Assembly (NCBI GenBank): GCA_964523975.1
Contig: CAZGBM010000007.1
Location: forward strand, 1-44,644
Reading direction: 5' to 3'
DNA from: JAFGHJ01 sp964523975
Lineage (GTDB): Bacteria; Hydrothermota; UBA3072
DNA: 44,644 nt
Under the pieces are notes generated by a model, which saw only the letters and a list, made by a program, of their open reading frames with translations, had not been told where the DNA came from and searched no databases. Shown one piece after another: positions 16,154 to 24,498 of this stretch (the first letter of the stretch is position 1; every line of letters starts with the position of its first letter). The position numbers were made by a program, and so were the translations under genes.

Positions 16154-16831
16154 ATGCATGAATTTGCAGAGTTTCATCAGAAAGTAACCGTTTGGGAAAA
16201 AGAGTGCTCTGAACGTAAAAATACTGCTGATGAGTTGCACGAGAGGTTTGAGTCTCTGAAGGAAGCAATAGCTAAATCCCTTCCTGATGTTGAAACATAT
16301 GTGGAAAGAATAGACAATCGTATCAGCCGGCATCAAAAGAGAGTGGCAAAAATCAGTGAAGGTGTAGCCGAATACATGGAACTGACCCTCAAGCAAAAAT
16401 TAGCATTAAGAGCTGCAAGTAAATTGCACGATGTGGGGAAGGTGTGTGTACCTTTGGAAATTCTTAACAAGCCCGGAAGTTTAACCGAACTGGAGTATGA
16501 CATTACCAGATTTCACTCGTATATCGGTTATAAGATAATTTCAAAAATAAGAGTTATGGAAGAAGCTTCCAAAATAGTTCTTCAGCACCACGAAAGAATT
16601 GACGGATCCGGTTATCCTGCAGGGCTAAAAGGAAAAGAAATCGATATAGGTGCAAAAATACTTGGTGTAGCGGATGTTTTAGAAGCTATGACTTCATTGC
16701 AGCCTTATAGATTTTCCCACAGCCTGGACAAAACCCTGGAAGAAATTTCAAAAGGTAAAGGTGTTCACTACGACCCTGACGTTGTTGATGTGTGTGTGGA
16801 ACTCTTTGAACAAAAGAAATTACAACTTTAG
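16154..16831 (+). CDS. HD-GYP domain phosphodiesterase (cyclic di-GMP type)
   Basis: Protein of 225 residues. An N-terminal coiled-coil-like stretch at about 10-55 is followed by an HD-GYP domain at about 60-220. Metal ligands and motifs present are His92-Asp93 in LHDVGK, His121 in FHSYIGYKI, His145-His146 in QHHERIDGSGYPAGLKG with the diagnostic GYP, and DVLEAMTSLQPYR. All catalytic residues of c-di-GMP phosphodiesterases appear intact. There is no receiver or sensor domain, unlike most family members, so regulation would come through expression or a partner bound by the coiled coil. AGAGGTG serves as Shine-Dalgarno. The end is 23 bp from the stop of the convergent lipoprotein gene. Confidence 0.92.
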   Translation: MHEFAEFHQKVTVWEKECSERKNTADELHERFESLKEAIAKSLPDVETYVERIDNRISRHQKRVAKISEGVAEYMELTLKQKLALRAASKLHDVGKVCVPLEILNKPGSLTELEYDITRFHSYIGYKIISKIRVMEEASKIVLQHHERIDGSGYPAGLKGKEIDIGAKILGVADVLEAMTSLQPYRFSHSLDKTLEEISKGKGVHYDPDVVDVCVELFEQKKLQL

Positions 16832-16854
16832 AAACTTATAATATAAGATTTTCC

Positions 16855-17748
16855 TCACTGCCCATCCCATCCGGCTAATCTTGCCCAGAGCCACCAGGCT
16901 CCGTATGCTTTCTGATTTGCGTTTAAAGGTTGAGTATGCGCTGCGCCACAATTATACCAATCAACTCCTTCCGCATGCGCTGGATCTTCCTGCCACTCGA
17001 TTGCCCAGTTCCCGACTACTGGACCTCCAACAGAGTTATAATAATTGCAATTGTCATTTACATATTCATAATAATTACCATCAGGGTCATGACGGTCAAA
17101 ATCCGCAAAATCAAAAAGCCATCTGCTGTTGTGTTCGCAATATGCCCTTATAGAATCATTTGCGGCTTTGTTGTTTGCATCGTTGTTTATGTCAACATGC
17201 CCTGTCATATATATGAACATTACATCAGGATAATCTTCTTCTAATTGTGTCATAGGTTCAAGATAATAGTCCCACAGATGCCCCGAAGAATATCTCCCGC
17301 TCACCTGCCCGCACCATGACCATATAATAACGTTGACATCCGAGTGGGACGGGTCATTTAGATATTCTCTGGTTTCATTAACCCATTGTGGATAATATCC
17401 AACATCGCCACTCATCGCGTAATCATGCAAATCGAGAGCTCCTCCAGTTCCACCATTATTCCATGCAAAAATATTATTTGGCAAGGAAAGACCTTTCCCT
17501 CCGTTATTTGCAAATTCTACAAGTCCTTCCATACCGGACGTTATCTGACTGCCATGCGAGGTATGTCCGTAACCTATATGGAGTGTTCTTTTAGCTTCTT
17601 CGATCCAGCCTTGCGGTATTCTGGTTATATCTGTACAGTGATGGTCTATTGTCGAACCTGAGAAATGGAAATTATCTTCTTTTTCGCAGGAAGAGCCGGC
17701 TAATAGGATAAAGAGTATTACCAAACAAAAAAATGATAATTTTTTCAT
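16855..17748 (-). CDS. SGNH-like secreted lipoprotein of unknown function
   Basis: Protein of 297 residues with a lipoprotein signal peptide; the lipobox Cys is at about 21 (AGSSCEK). I recognise the overall sequence type from hypothetical proteins of planctomycetes and Bacteroidetes-like bacteria, but no function is assigned to them. Features resembling SGNH hydrolases are a HIGYGHTSHGSQ segment with a Ser/His-rich turn, VNVIIWSWCGQ near the middle, and FIYMTGHVD. A classical catalytic GDS is not visible. The protein is rich in Trp, Asn and His. It has a clear promoter (17783-17811) and an AAGGTGG Shine-Dalgarno. A surface or periplasmic location is likely. Confidence 0.7.
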   Translation of the reverse strand: MKKLSFFCLVILFILLAGSSCEKEDNFHFSGSTIDHHCTDITRIPQGWIEEAKRTLHIGYGHTSHGSQITSGMEGLVEFANNGGKGLSLPNNIFAWNNGGTGGALDLHDYAMSGDVGYYPQWVNETREYLNDPSHSDVNVIIWSWCGQVSGRYSSGHLWDYYLEPMTQLEEDYPDVMFIYMTGHVDINNDANNKAANDSIRAYCEHNSRWLFDFADFDRHDPDGNYYEYVNDNCNYYNSVGGPVVGNWAIEWQEDPAHAEGVDWYNCGAAHTQPLNANQKAYGAWWLWARLAGWDGQ

Positions 17749-17782
17749 TTATTCCACCTTATATTTATAGCGGATATATATA

Positions 17783-17811
17783 ATTGTATGAATTACGGGC
17801 TTTCGTGTCAA
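17783..17811 (-). promoter_or_regulatory. Promoter of the SGNH-like lipoprotein gene
   Basis: On the minus strand TTGACA (17806-17811), a 17-bp spacer and TACAAT (17783-17788). This is essentially the same promoter as that of the convergent HD-GYP gene (TTGACA, 17 bp, TACAAT). The predicted leader is about 28 bases long and ends with AAGGTGGAATAA before the ATG. Confidence 0.72.
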
Positions 17812-17928
17812 GGAGTTATTTTGAAAACGAAAAAATTGCCGGATATTCCGTAATGGTTGGCGGAACATTTAAAATACTAGCGTATCCTTTATATTGGTAG
17901 TCCCTGGAGCGTCGAAGCCGCCAAACCG

Positions 17929-18681
17929 TTAGTCGACTAAAAAAACAATTACGAGCGGAAGAAATGAATAAGCCATAAATAAGTAATCCCTAATAGAAAA
18001 ACGTAATTCACTTATCATAACCCTTTTTTCCCCGACCCGATATGCTTTGGCGTGAAGCCCTAAAGCTAACTGTTCGGCTCTCCTGATTGAAGAATTTATA
18101 ACAGGAAAAATCAAAGAGAAAAGATCTTTTCCTATTCTGATATATCCGCACCTCGCTTTCTGCACCAGAACTGCTTTCTTTCCTTCCTTGAACATAAAAG
18201 GAATAAACCGGAAAATAAAAATCATAATCATAGGTATTTCTCTTATGGTTTCGGATTTAAAGCGCGAAAAAAACCCGGAAAAACTATCCGCAAGGTTAAT
18301 AGGAGAAGTGGTAAGTCCAAAAAGCATGGCACTCAAAACAAGCAGAAATATTCGCATAGAGTAAAATAATCCTCTGTAAAGACCCTCCGAAGTGCCGTTT
18401 AACCTTCCTAATTTAAACAATATTTCTCCTGGAGTTAAAAATAAATGTAAAACGAAGGTCAATAAACACAATATCAAAAACGGAGTAAGACCTTTAAATA
18501 TCTTCCTTGTCGGTATTTTGGAGAAGGCAAACGGGAACACTATCACCAGAGAAAGCAGAAAATAAGCATAAAAATTTTTAACAAATAAAACAGCTATAAA
18601 ACATAAAAAAACAAAGAATAATTTGGCTCTTGGATCAAGGGAATGAATTAGAGAATCCCGGGGATAAAAGGCAAAGTTCAC
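17929..18681 (-). CDS. ECF transporter T component (EcfT/CbiQ family)
   Basis: Membrane scaffold protein of 250 residues with about five to six hydrophobic segments. The family signature SLIHSLDPRAKL stands at the N-terminus. The two coupling-helix motifs that touch the ATPases are modified: QKARCG matches the first Ala-Arg-Gly, while the second reads LHAKAY instead of Ala-Arg-Gly. No EcfA ATPase or S component is next to it, so it must share ATPases encoded elsewhere, or it is a solitary T protein. The start overlaps the pyrG stop by 4 bp, so it is the last gene of the cmk operon. The substrate is unknown. Confidence 0.85.
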   Translation of the reverse strand: MNFAFYPRDSLIHSLDPRAKLFFVFLCFIAVLFVKNFYAYFLLSLVIVFPFAFSKIPTRKIFKGLTPFLILCLLTFVLHLFLTPGEILFKLGRLNGTSEGLYRGLFYSMRIFLLVLSAMLFGLTTSPINLADSFSGFFSRFKSETIREIPMIMIFIFRFIPFMFKEGKKAVLVQKARCGYIRIGKDLFSLIFPVINSSIRRAEQLALGLHAKAYRVGEKRVMISELRFSIRDYLFMAYSFLPLVIVFLVD

Positions 18682-20387
18682 TTATTCAAAAGTATACTCT
18701 TTATTAAACCTAAAAAAAGCGGAGAAGGATTCAGAAGGCGAGCTTTAAACTCCGGATGAGCTTGAGTTCCAACAAAAAACGGGTGACCCGGTAATTCCAT
18801 AAATTCCATAAGCGGCTCGCCGGTGGGAGGTCTATGCAATCCGCTAAAGATGACTCCCGCCTTTTCGAAATCTTCCACATACTCAGGATTTACTTCGTAT
18901 CTGTGTCGATGGCGTTCAATAACGACCGGTTCTCCCGCATCTAAGATACCCAGTCTGAATTTTTCTTTTATTTCTTTTAATCTTTTCTCATCGGCTTTTA
19001 ATCTTCCCGTCTTTTTGTACCATTCGAATACTTTTGTATCTCTTTTTAGTTGTGCAGCATAAGCTCCCAGACGCATTGTCGCTCCTATTTTCTTCTCTTC
19101 GATAAGTTTCTCCTGTTTACCGTAAAAATTTATAACTTTATATGGAGCATCAGGATCTGCCTCTATGGTATTGGCTCCGATGAGTCCCATAACATTCCTT
19201 GCATACTCAACCAGAGCAAGTTGCATGCCGAGACACAATCCGAGGAAAGGAACTTTATTTTCACGGGCAAACCGGATACTTTCAATTTTACCTTCGAACC
19301 CTTCCTCGCCAAAACCTCCGGGAACAATTATACCGTCTACATCCTTAAGACATTCGGTTCCTTCTTTTTCGATATCCTTGGAATCAATCCATTTAATATT
19401 CACTCCCACCTTATCCTCGGCACCTGCATCTATCAAGGCTCTGGATACCGAAATATAAGAATCTCTAAGAGAAAACTTACCTATATCAAGATATTTGCAA
19501 ACCATTGCTACGTTGATACTTATTTTGGGATTCATTATTCCATCCAACAATTCGGTCCACCTGCTCCAATCGGGTTTTTTTCTAACCGGAAGCATCAATT
19601 TATCAAGCAGTTTCTTCCCTAAGTTTTCTCTCTCGAAATTTACAGGAACTTCATATATACAATCAGTATCTGGAGCAGAAATAACACAATCGGCTTCAAT
19701 ATTGGCATAAGTTTCAATTTTCTTTCTCCTTACAGGGTCGAGGGGAGTTTTTGCCCTGCAAAGTATGATATCCGGTAATATCCCATGCTCCGAAAGCTGT
19801 CTTATAGCCTGCTGAGTCGGCTTGGTCTTCATTTCATCAATATGAGAAGGAATGGGAAGATAGGAAAGCATAACGATGGCTAAATTTTCTTTTCCCGCCA
19901 TTCGTATAAGGCTTCTTACCGCGAAAAGATAAGGCATATTCTCATAGTCTCCTATCGTTCCTCCGATTTCTACTATTCCTACATCAAAATTCTCAGAAGC
20001 TTTCTTTATTCTGCTGATTATTTCGTCGGGAATGTGTGGGATGAATTGAACTGTTTGGCCTAAATATTCACCAGCTCGTTCCCTATCGATTACACTTTTA
20101 TAAACCTGACCTGTGGTAATATTATTTCCTCTTGGAATATCTTTAGAAAGGAATCTTTCGTAATTGCCGAGATCTTGATCTATTTCCCCTCCATCATCGG
20201 TCACCCACACCTCACCGTGTTCGGTCGGTCTTAAAGTTCCGGCGTCATAGTTTATATAAGGATCAATTTTAATGGCAGTGGTCGAATAACCGTAATTCTC
20301 TATTATTTTTCCTATTGAGGAAGTAGCTACACCCTTACCAATACCACTTAATACTCCTCCAACTACTATTATATATTTAGAAGCCAT
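18678..20387 (-). CDS. pyrG: CTP synthase
   Basis: Makes CTP from UTP, glutamine and ATP; 569 residues, slightly longer than the usual 535-550. The N-terminal synthetase domain opens with the family stretch KYIIVVGGVLSGIGKGV and has IKIDPYINYDAGT and EVGGTIGD-like (EIGGTIGDYE) motifs. The C-terminal class I glutaminase domain holds GLCLGMQ with the catalytic Cys, and HPE near the end. Spacing of about 30 bp follows rpsA. A small insertion with several Lys residues lies in the glutaminase domain (EKLIEEKKIG, DEKRLKEIKE region), a common variable site. Confidence 0.97.
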   Translation of the reverse strand: MASKYIIVVGGVLSGIGKGVATSSIGKIIENYGYSTTAIKIDPYINYDAGTLRPTEHGEVWVTDDGGEIDQDLGNYERFLSKDIPRGNNITTGQVYKSVIDRERAGEYLGQTVQFIPHIPDEIISRIKKASENFDVGIVEIGGTIGDYENMPYLFAVRSLIRMAGKENLAIVMLSYLPIPSHIDEMKTKPTQQAIRQLSEHGILPDIILCRAKTPLDPVRRKKIETYANIEADCVISAPDTDCIYEVPVNFERENLGKKLLDKLMLPVRKKPDWSRWTELLDGIMNPKISINVAMVCKYLDIGKFSLRDSYISVSRALIDAGAEDKVGVNIKWIDSKDIEKEGTECLKDVDGIIVPGGFGEEGFEGKIESIRFARENKVPFLGLCLGMQLALVEYARNVMGLIGANTIEADPDAPYKVINFYGKQEKLIEEKKIGATMRLGAYAAQLKRDTKVFEWYKKTGRLKADEKRLKEIKEKFRLGILDAGEPVVIERHRHRYEVNPEYVEDFEKAGVIFSGLHRPPTGEPLMEFMELPGHPFFVGTQAHPEFKARLLNPSPLFLGLIKSILLNK

Positions 20388-20417
20388 TTGAAGTGTGTTA
20401 TTTCTCCTTAAAATGAT

Positions 20418-22340
20418 TTACGATTCTTCTTCCTCCTCGTTTTCCGATTCTTCTATTTCTTCTTCCTCTTCCTCTTCTTCTTCGTATTCGACTTCTTCCT
20501 CTACTTCAGGTTCTTCTTCGATTCCGGGTTCTTCCTCTTCAACATCGAATTTTTCATCTTCAGTCTCTTCTTCGTCTTCTTCATCTTCTTCTTCAAACAC
20601 CTCTTCCTCTTCTCCGATTCCTTGTATCTTTTCCATTTCATCTACGATTTCTTCCGGCATGGTTTCAACTTCTTCCATTGTTATTTCACCTCCTGCATTT
20701 TCTTTATTCTTTTTTTGCAGTTCTTCGTATTTTATCTTCTGTTCTTTTAAATATTCTCTCTCCGAAAGCACTACATTTCTTCTGTCCACATCGATTTCTA
20801 TAACCTTTAATTTTAATTTATCTCCCAAGGAATATCCCTCCTCTGGTTTCTTGAGATTTTTCTTGGTTAGATGAGAAAAGGGAACAAAGCCTTTGAGCCC
20901 TTTGCCAAGAGAAACAATCACTCCCCTAGGAAGCATTTCGAAAACGGTTCCGATAATGTTGCTATCTACGGGGTATTTTTTGGCGAACATCCTCAAAGGG
21001 TCGTCCTTAAGCTGTTTTAAACCAAGGGAAATACGTCTTTCTCCCACGTTAACCGAAAGGACTTTACACTTGATGCTTTTCCCCTTGTCAAGAACGTCTC
21101 GAGGGTGATTAATCCTCTGGGTCCATGATATATCGGATATATGAAGAAGCCCTTCTACTCCTTCCTCTAATTGAATAAAGGCACCAAAAGATGTTAGATT
21201 GACGACTTTACCTTTAACTGTGGAACCTTCCGGATACTTCTCCACTACGCCTTCCCATGGATCCGGAACTGCCTGACGCAATCCCAAAGAAATCTTCCTG
21301 GCTTTCTCATCTACTTCCAAGACTATTGCTTCTACTTCCTGCCCGACTTTCATGAGATCGGACGGATGTTTTATATGCTTGGTCCAGGACATCTCGGAAA
21401 TATGTATAAGTCCCTCAACACCAGATTCAAGCTCAATAAAGGCCCCATAATCAGTAAGGGAAACTATCTTCCCTGTAATCTGATTGCCAATCTGATAGCG
21501 CTCCATCACATTTGTCCAGGGATCCGGCTGCAACTGCTTCAAGCCCAAAGACACTCTCTTGGAATCTTCGTCTACTTCTTTTACTATTACCTTGATAACG
21601 TCGCCTATCGAAAGCATTTCGGAAGGATGATTTATTCGCCTCCAGGACATATCGGTTATATGTAGAAGACCATCTATACCATCCAATTCGATAAAAGCTC
21701 CAAATTCGGTAATGTTTTTGACGGTTCCCTCTACTATTTGACCTTCTTTTATCTCTTCAAGAAACTCTTTTACCCTTGCTTCCTGTTTTTCACTCAGGAG
21801 GACCCTTCTCGACACCACTATATTCCTTCGTTTAAAGTTTACTTTTATTATTCTGACTTCGAATTTGTCACCGATATCAATATCCAATTCCCGTGCGGGC
21901 TTTAAATCAATCTGAGAACCGGGAAGGAAAGCCTCCGTCCCAAACACCTTTACCATAAGCCCGCCTTTAACTCTTCTTACCACCTCGCATTCTACCGGGA
22001 CATCGTCCTTGTGTGCTTCCGTGACCTGGTCCCAGACCATCATGAAATCCGCTTTTTTCTTCGAAATGGTTGCAAGACCTTGAGTACCGCCTATGTCATC
22101 AAGGTAAACATCAATAACATCTCCGACAGAAAAATCCGAAACGGAATCAAAATCTCCGATAGGGATAACGCCCTCCGACTTAAGACCGACATTGACTAAA
22201 ACTTCATTGTCGGTAATCTTTACAATTTTACCTTTAACCAATCCGCTTCCCGGAGATTCGTTCTCCAGATATTTATTAAGCAGTTTGGTTGCATCTTTTT
22301 CACTTATAGGTTCTATTATAGAATTTAATTCTTTGCTCAT
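20418..22340 (-). CDS. rpsA: 30S ribosomal protein S1 with acidic tail
   Basis: S1 of 640 residues with six S1 RNA-binding domains at about 35-105, 115-185, 200-272, 285-360, 370-445 and 455-530. Three central repeats are near-identical in style (EGLLHISDISW, EGLIHISEMSW, DGLLHITDMSW). The last 80 residues are an extreme acidic tail, mostly Glu, with no S1 fold. S1 unwinds mRNA and helps initiation on structured or weak leaders. The start has a strong AAGGAGGAG and lies 41 bp inside the end of ispH in another frame. Ribosomal S1 next to ispH recurs in Clostridia and Thermotogae, where the two can be fused; here they are separate but overlapped. Confidence 0.95.
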   Translation of the reverse strand: MSKELNSIIEPISEKDATKLLNKYLENESPGSGLVKGKIVKITDNEVLVNVGLKSEGVIPIGDFDSVSDFSVGDVIDVYLDDIGGTQGLATISKKKADFMMVWDQVTEAHKDDVPVECEVVRRVKGGLMVKVFGTEAFLPGSQIDLKPARELDIDIGDKFEVRIIKVNFKRRNIVVSRRVLLSEKQEARVKEFLEEIKEGQIVEGTVKNITEFGAFIELDGIDGLLHITDMSWRRINHPSEMLSIGDVIKVIVKEVDEDSKRVSLGLKQLQPDPWTNVMERYQIGNQITGKIVSLTDYGAFIELESGVEGLIHISEMSWTKHIKHPSDLMKVGQEVEAIVLEVDEKARKISLGLRQAVPDPWEGVVEKYPEGSTVKGKVVNLTSFGAFIQLEEGVEGLLHISDISWTQRINHPRDVLDKGKSIKCKVLSVNVGERRISLGLKQLKDDPLRMFAKKYPVDSNIIGTVFEMLPRGVIVSLGKGLKGFVPFSHLTKKNLKKPEEGYSLGDKLKLKVIEIDVDRRNVVLSEREYLKEQKIKYEELQKKNKENAGGEITMEEVETMPEEIVDEMEKIQGIGEEEEVFEEEDEEDEEETEDEKFDVEEEEPGIEEEPEVEEEVEYEEEEEEEEEIEESENEEEEES

Positions 22341-23190
22341 GTAGCATCTCCTCCTTATTTATATCAATTTCTTTTAGTTTTTTAATTACTCCTTTAATAA
22401 TCCAATCAGGGGTAGAAGCTCCTGATGCTATACTTACCCTTTTGACATCGGTGAACCATTTGTCCTTTATTTCCTTTGCTTCTTCTATATTATATGTAAG
22501 ACAACCCTCTTCTCTTGCAATTCCGGCAAGCCTCGAAGTGTTAGCGCTTCTCTTTCCTCCAACTATTATCATAATATCAGACTTTTTCGCAAGTCTTTTA
22601 ACTTCTTTTTGTCTCTTGCTCGTAACATCACAGATTGTATTAAATACCTTTATTTCCAGAACCCGGGGCAAAAGATAGTCTACGACTTTATTAAGAGTAT
22701 CCTGAGACTGCGTTGTCTGTACAACCAGTCCTACTTTACTATCTTTTATTTTCAAGCCTCCGACAGACTCTATTACGTGAACCTTTCCTTGCGTTCCTCC
22801 CACGATACTTATTACTTCAGGGTGTTCTTTCTCTCCTATAACATAAGTTTCATAGCCTTCCGAGACAAGCTGTTTGGCTCTTTCCTGTGCTTTTTTTACA
22901 AGGGGACAAGTCGCATCCACTTCCTTAAGCTTTTTTTCTCTGATTTTCTTTAGTATTCCCGGGTGAACTCCATGCGAGCGAATGATGACATACCCAGTAT
23001 CGATTTCGGAAAGGTTGTCCGCCGCTACTATACCTTCCTCTTCCAATTTTTTTACTACTTGGGGATTGTGTATTATATGTCCAAGAGTCCAGACCTTTTC
23101 ATCTGTTTCTCTCCTCACCTGGCGTGCTATGCTTATCGCTCTTTTCACACCAAAGCAGAAACCCATATTTTTCGCAAGTTTGATTTCCAT
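22300..23190 (-). CDS. ispH: 4-hydroxy-3-methylbut-2-enyl diphosphate reductase
   Basis: Final enzyme of the non-mevalonate isoprenoid pathway, an iron-sulfur protein of 296 residues. The three cluster cysteines are present at 12 (MGFCFGV), 95 (DATCPLV) and 187 (NTICDVT). Substrate-binding motifs SHGVHPG, TQSQDT and SGASTPDW are intact. The last 14 residues overlap the rpsA start. The start shares one base with the plsC stop (TAATG). It implies the MEP route to isoprenoids, although only this enzyme is in the window. Confidence 0.97.
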   Translation of the reverse strand: MEIKLAKNMGFCFGVKRAISIARQVRRETDEKVWTLGHIIHNPQVVKKLEEEGIVAADNLSEIDTGYVIIRSHGVHPGILKKIREKKLKEVDATCPLVKKAQERAKQLVSEGYETYVIGEKEHPEVISIVGGTQGKVHVIESVGGLKIKDSKVGLVVQTTQSQDTLNKVVDYLLPRVLEIKVFNTICDVTSKRQKEVKRLAKKSDIMIIVGGKRSANTSRLAGIAREEGCLTYNIEEAKEIKDKWFTDVKRVSIASGASTPDWIIKGVIKKLKEIDINKEEMLHEQRIKFYNRTYK

Positions 23191-23789
23191 TAAGTCAAAC
23201 CTTTTATTCTTTCCATAATTAACTCTGTTAATTCTTTAGCATTTTCCGAGGTAGCCCGCTCGTAATCAGGATAAATGGGACTATCGAACTTCAAAGTAAG
23301 CGGCGTCTGGCGTAATAAATGTTTTTTCATTGATTCATGAGTCCCATTAATCAGGGCCGGAACCACAGGTACTTTAGCCTTGATTGAAAGATATCCGACT
23401 CCAGGATAAGCCGGGAGAAATTCATTGGTTTTAGACCGCATCCCTTCCGGAAATACCATTACAGCTTTTCCTTCTTTTAAAAGATTAATGAAATCTTTCA
23501 TGACTTTAACTCCAGGGCTATCCGTATCGATAGGTATAGCGCAAACACTTTTTAAGACCCAGGAAACAGTCTTATTTACAAAAAGACCTTTTTTAGCCAG
23601 GAAATAAATAGGGCGGAAAACAATTCCGCACCCCACAAGAGGAGGGTCATAATTGGAACGATGATTGGGAGCAATGATTACACCTCCCTTTCTCGGAATG
23701 TTGCTTATCCCATCTATTCTAAGGCCAAGGATTCGATAAAACCAGTAGAAGAGAATTCGACCTATCTTATAAGGGACCGGCGCCTTCAT
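23190..23789 (-). CDS. plsC: 1-acyl-sn-glycerol-3-phosphate acyltransferase
   Basis: Membrane-associated acyltransferase of 199 residues for phosphatidic acid synthesis. The catalytic H-x4-D box is NHRSNYD near residue 41, and the glycerol-phosphate box is FPEGMRSK near residue 115. A further block VVPALINGT is typical. There is a hydrophobic patch near the N-terminus (KIGRILFYWFYRILG). It overlaps the end of cmk by 23 bp. cmk-plsC-ispH-rpsA is a recurring order in deep-branching bacteria. Confidence 0.94.
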   Translation of the reverse strand: MKAPVPYKIGRILFYWFYRILGLRIDGISNIPRKGGVIIAPNHRSNYDPPLVGCGIVFRPIYFLAKKGLFVNKTVSWVLKSVCAIPIDTDSPGVKVMKDFINLLKEGKAVMVFPEGMRSKTNEFLPAYPGVGYLSIKAKVPVVPALINGTHESMKKHLLRQTPLTLKFDSPIYPDYERATSENAKELTELIMERIKGLT

Positions 23790-24438
23790 TAAGCTTTTTT
23801 ATTTCTGAAATGACAATGTTTACCTGCTCATCAATGGAGAGCGAACTCGTATCAAGCAAATATGCATCGGCAGCTTTTTTTAAAGGGCTTTCCTTTCTTG
23901 TCGAATCATGATGATCTCTTCTTTTCAGATCTTTTTTCACATCTTCAAGATCACCTGCGCTGTACTGCTTATCTCTTCTTGCTGCTCTGACACTTATATC
24001 TGCGTCCATATAGAATTTTATATCCGCATCAGGGAAAACTACTGTTCCGATATCTCTGCCTTCAACTATTGCATTTCTGTCATCCACTATCTCTCTTTGA
24101 ATACCCACAAGATATTTTCTCACTTCTTTTATCTTGGAAACAGGAGTAACGGCTTTATTGACTTGTTCTGTACGTATTTTATCACTTACGTTTTCACCAT
24201 TAACTATCGTTCTTTGTTCACCATTAGTCTTCTCAATCTCTATACACAATTCATCTAAAATCTGGATAACCTTATCTTCATCATTGGGATCTATACCTTG
24301 TTTCAAAACAAAATAAGCTACTGCCCTATAGGTCGCTCCGGTATCAAGGTATATCCAACCCAGTAGCTTCGAAACTTTTCTCGCTGTAGTTGTCTTGCCC
24401 GATCCTGAAGTTCCGTCGATTGCAACTACAAATCCCAT
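23767..24438 (-). CDS. cmk: Cytidylate kinase
   Basis: Phosphorylates CMP and dCMP; 223 residues. The P-loop is GTSGSGKTT at residues 9-17, followed by LDTGATYRA. The CMP-binding region has EGRDIGTVVFPDADIKFYMDA, and the lid shows RRDHHDSTRKESPLKKA. It is the first gene of the operon ending in ecfT. No Shine-Dalgarno precedes the ATG; the promoter at 24452-24479 predicts a leader of only about six bases. Confidence 0.96.
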   Translation of the reverse strand: MGFVVAIDGTSGSGKTTTARKVSKLLGWIYLDTGATYRAVAYFVLKQGIDPNDEDKVIQILDELCIEIEKTNGEQRTIVNGENVSDKIRTEQVNKAVTPVSKIKEVRKYLVGIQREIVDDRNAIVEGRDIGTVVFPDADIKFYMDADISVRAARRDKQYSAGDLEDVKKDLKRRDHHDSTRKESPLKKAADAYLLDTSSLSIDEQVNIVISEIKKLNEGAGPL

Positions 24439-24451
24439 AAATCAATATATA

Positions 24452-24479
24452 ACTATATAAAGAAAATTCAAGATGTCAA
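24452..24479 (-). promoter_or_regulatory. Promoter of the cmk operon, very short leader
   Basis: On the minus strand TTGACA (24474-24479), a 16-bp spacer and TATAGT (24452-24457). A start about seven bases downstream lies at about 24445, leaving six or seven bases before the cmk ATG and no Shine-Dalgarno. The IS remnant begins 20 bp upstream of the -35. Confidence 0.7.
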
Positions 24480-24498
24480 GTAACATTGTGTTTTTTTT

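Noticed and set aside
20395..20874. Ser-rich plus-strand frame (159 codons)
   Set aside because: It is the antisense of the Glu-rich tail of ribosomal protein S1; the poly-Ser content comes from reverse-complemented GAA/GAG codons.
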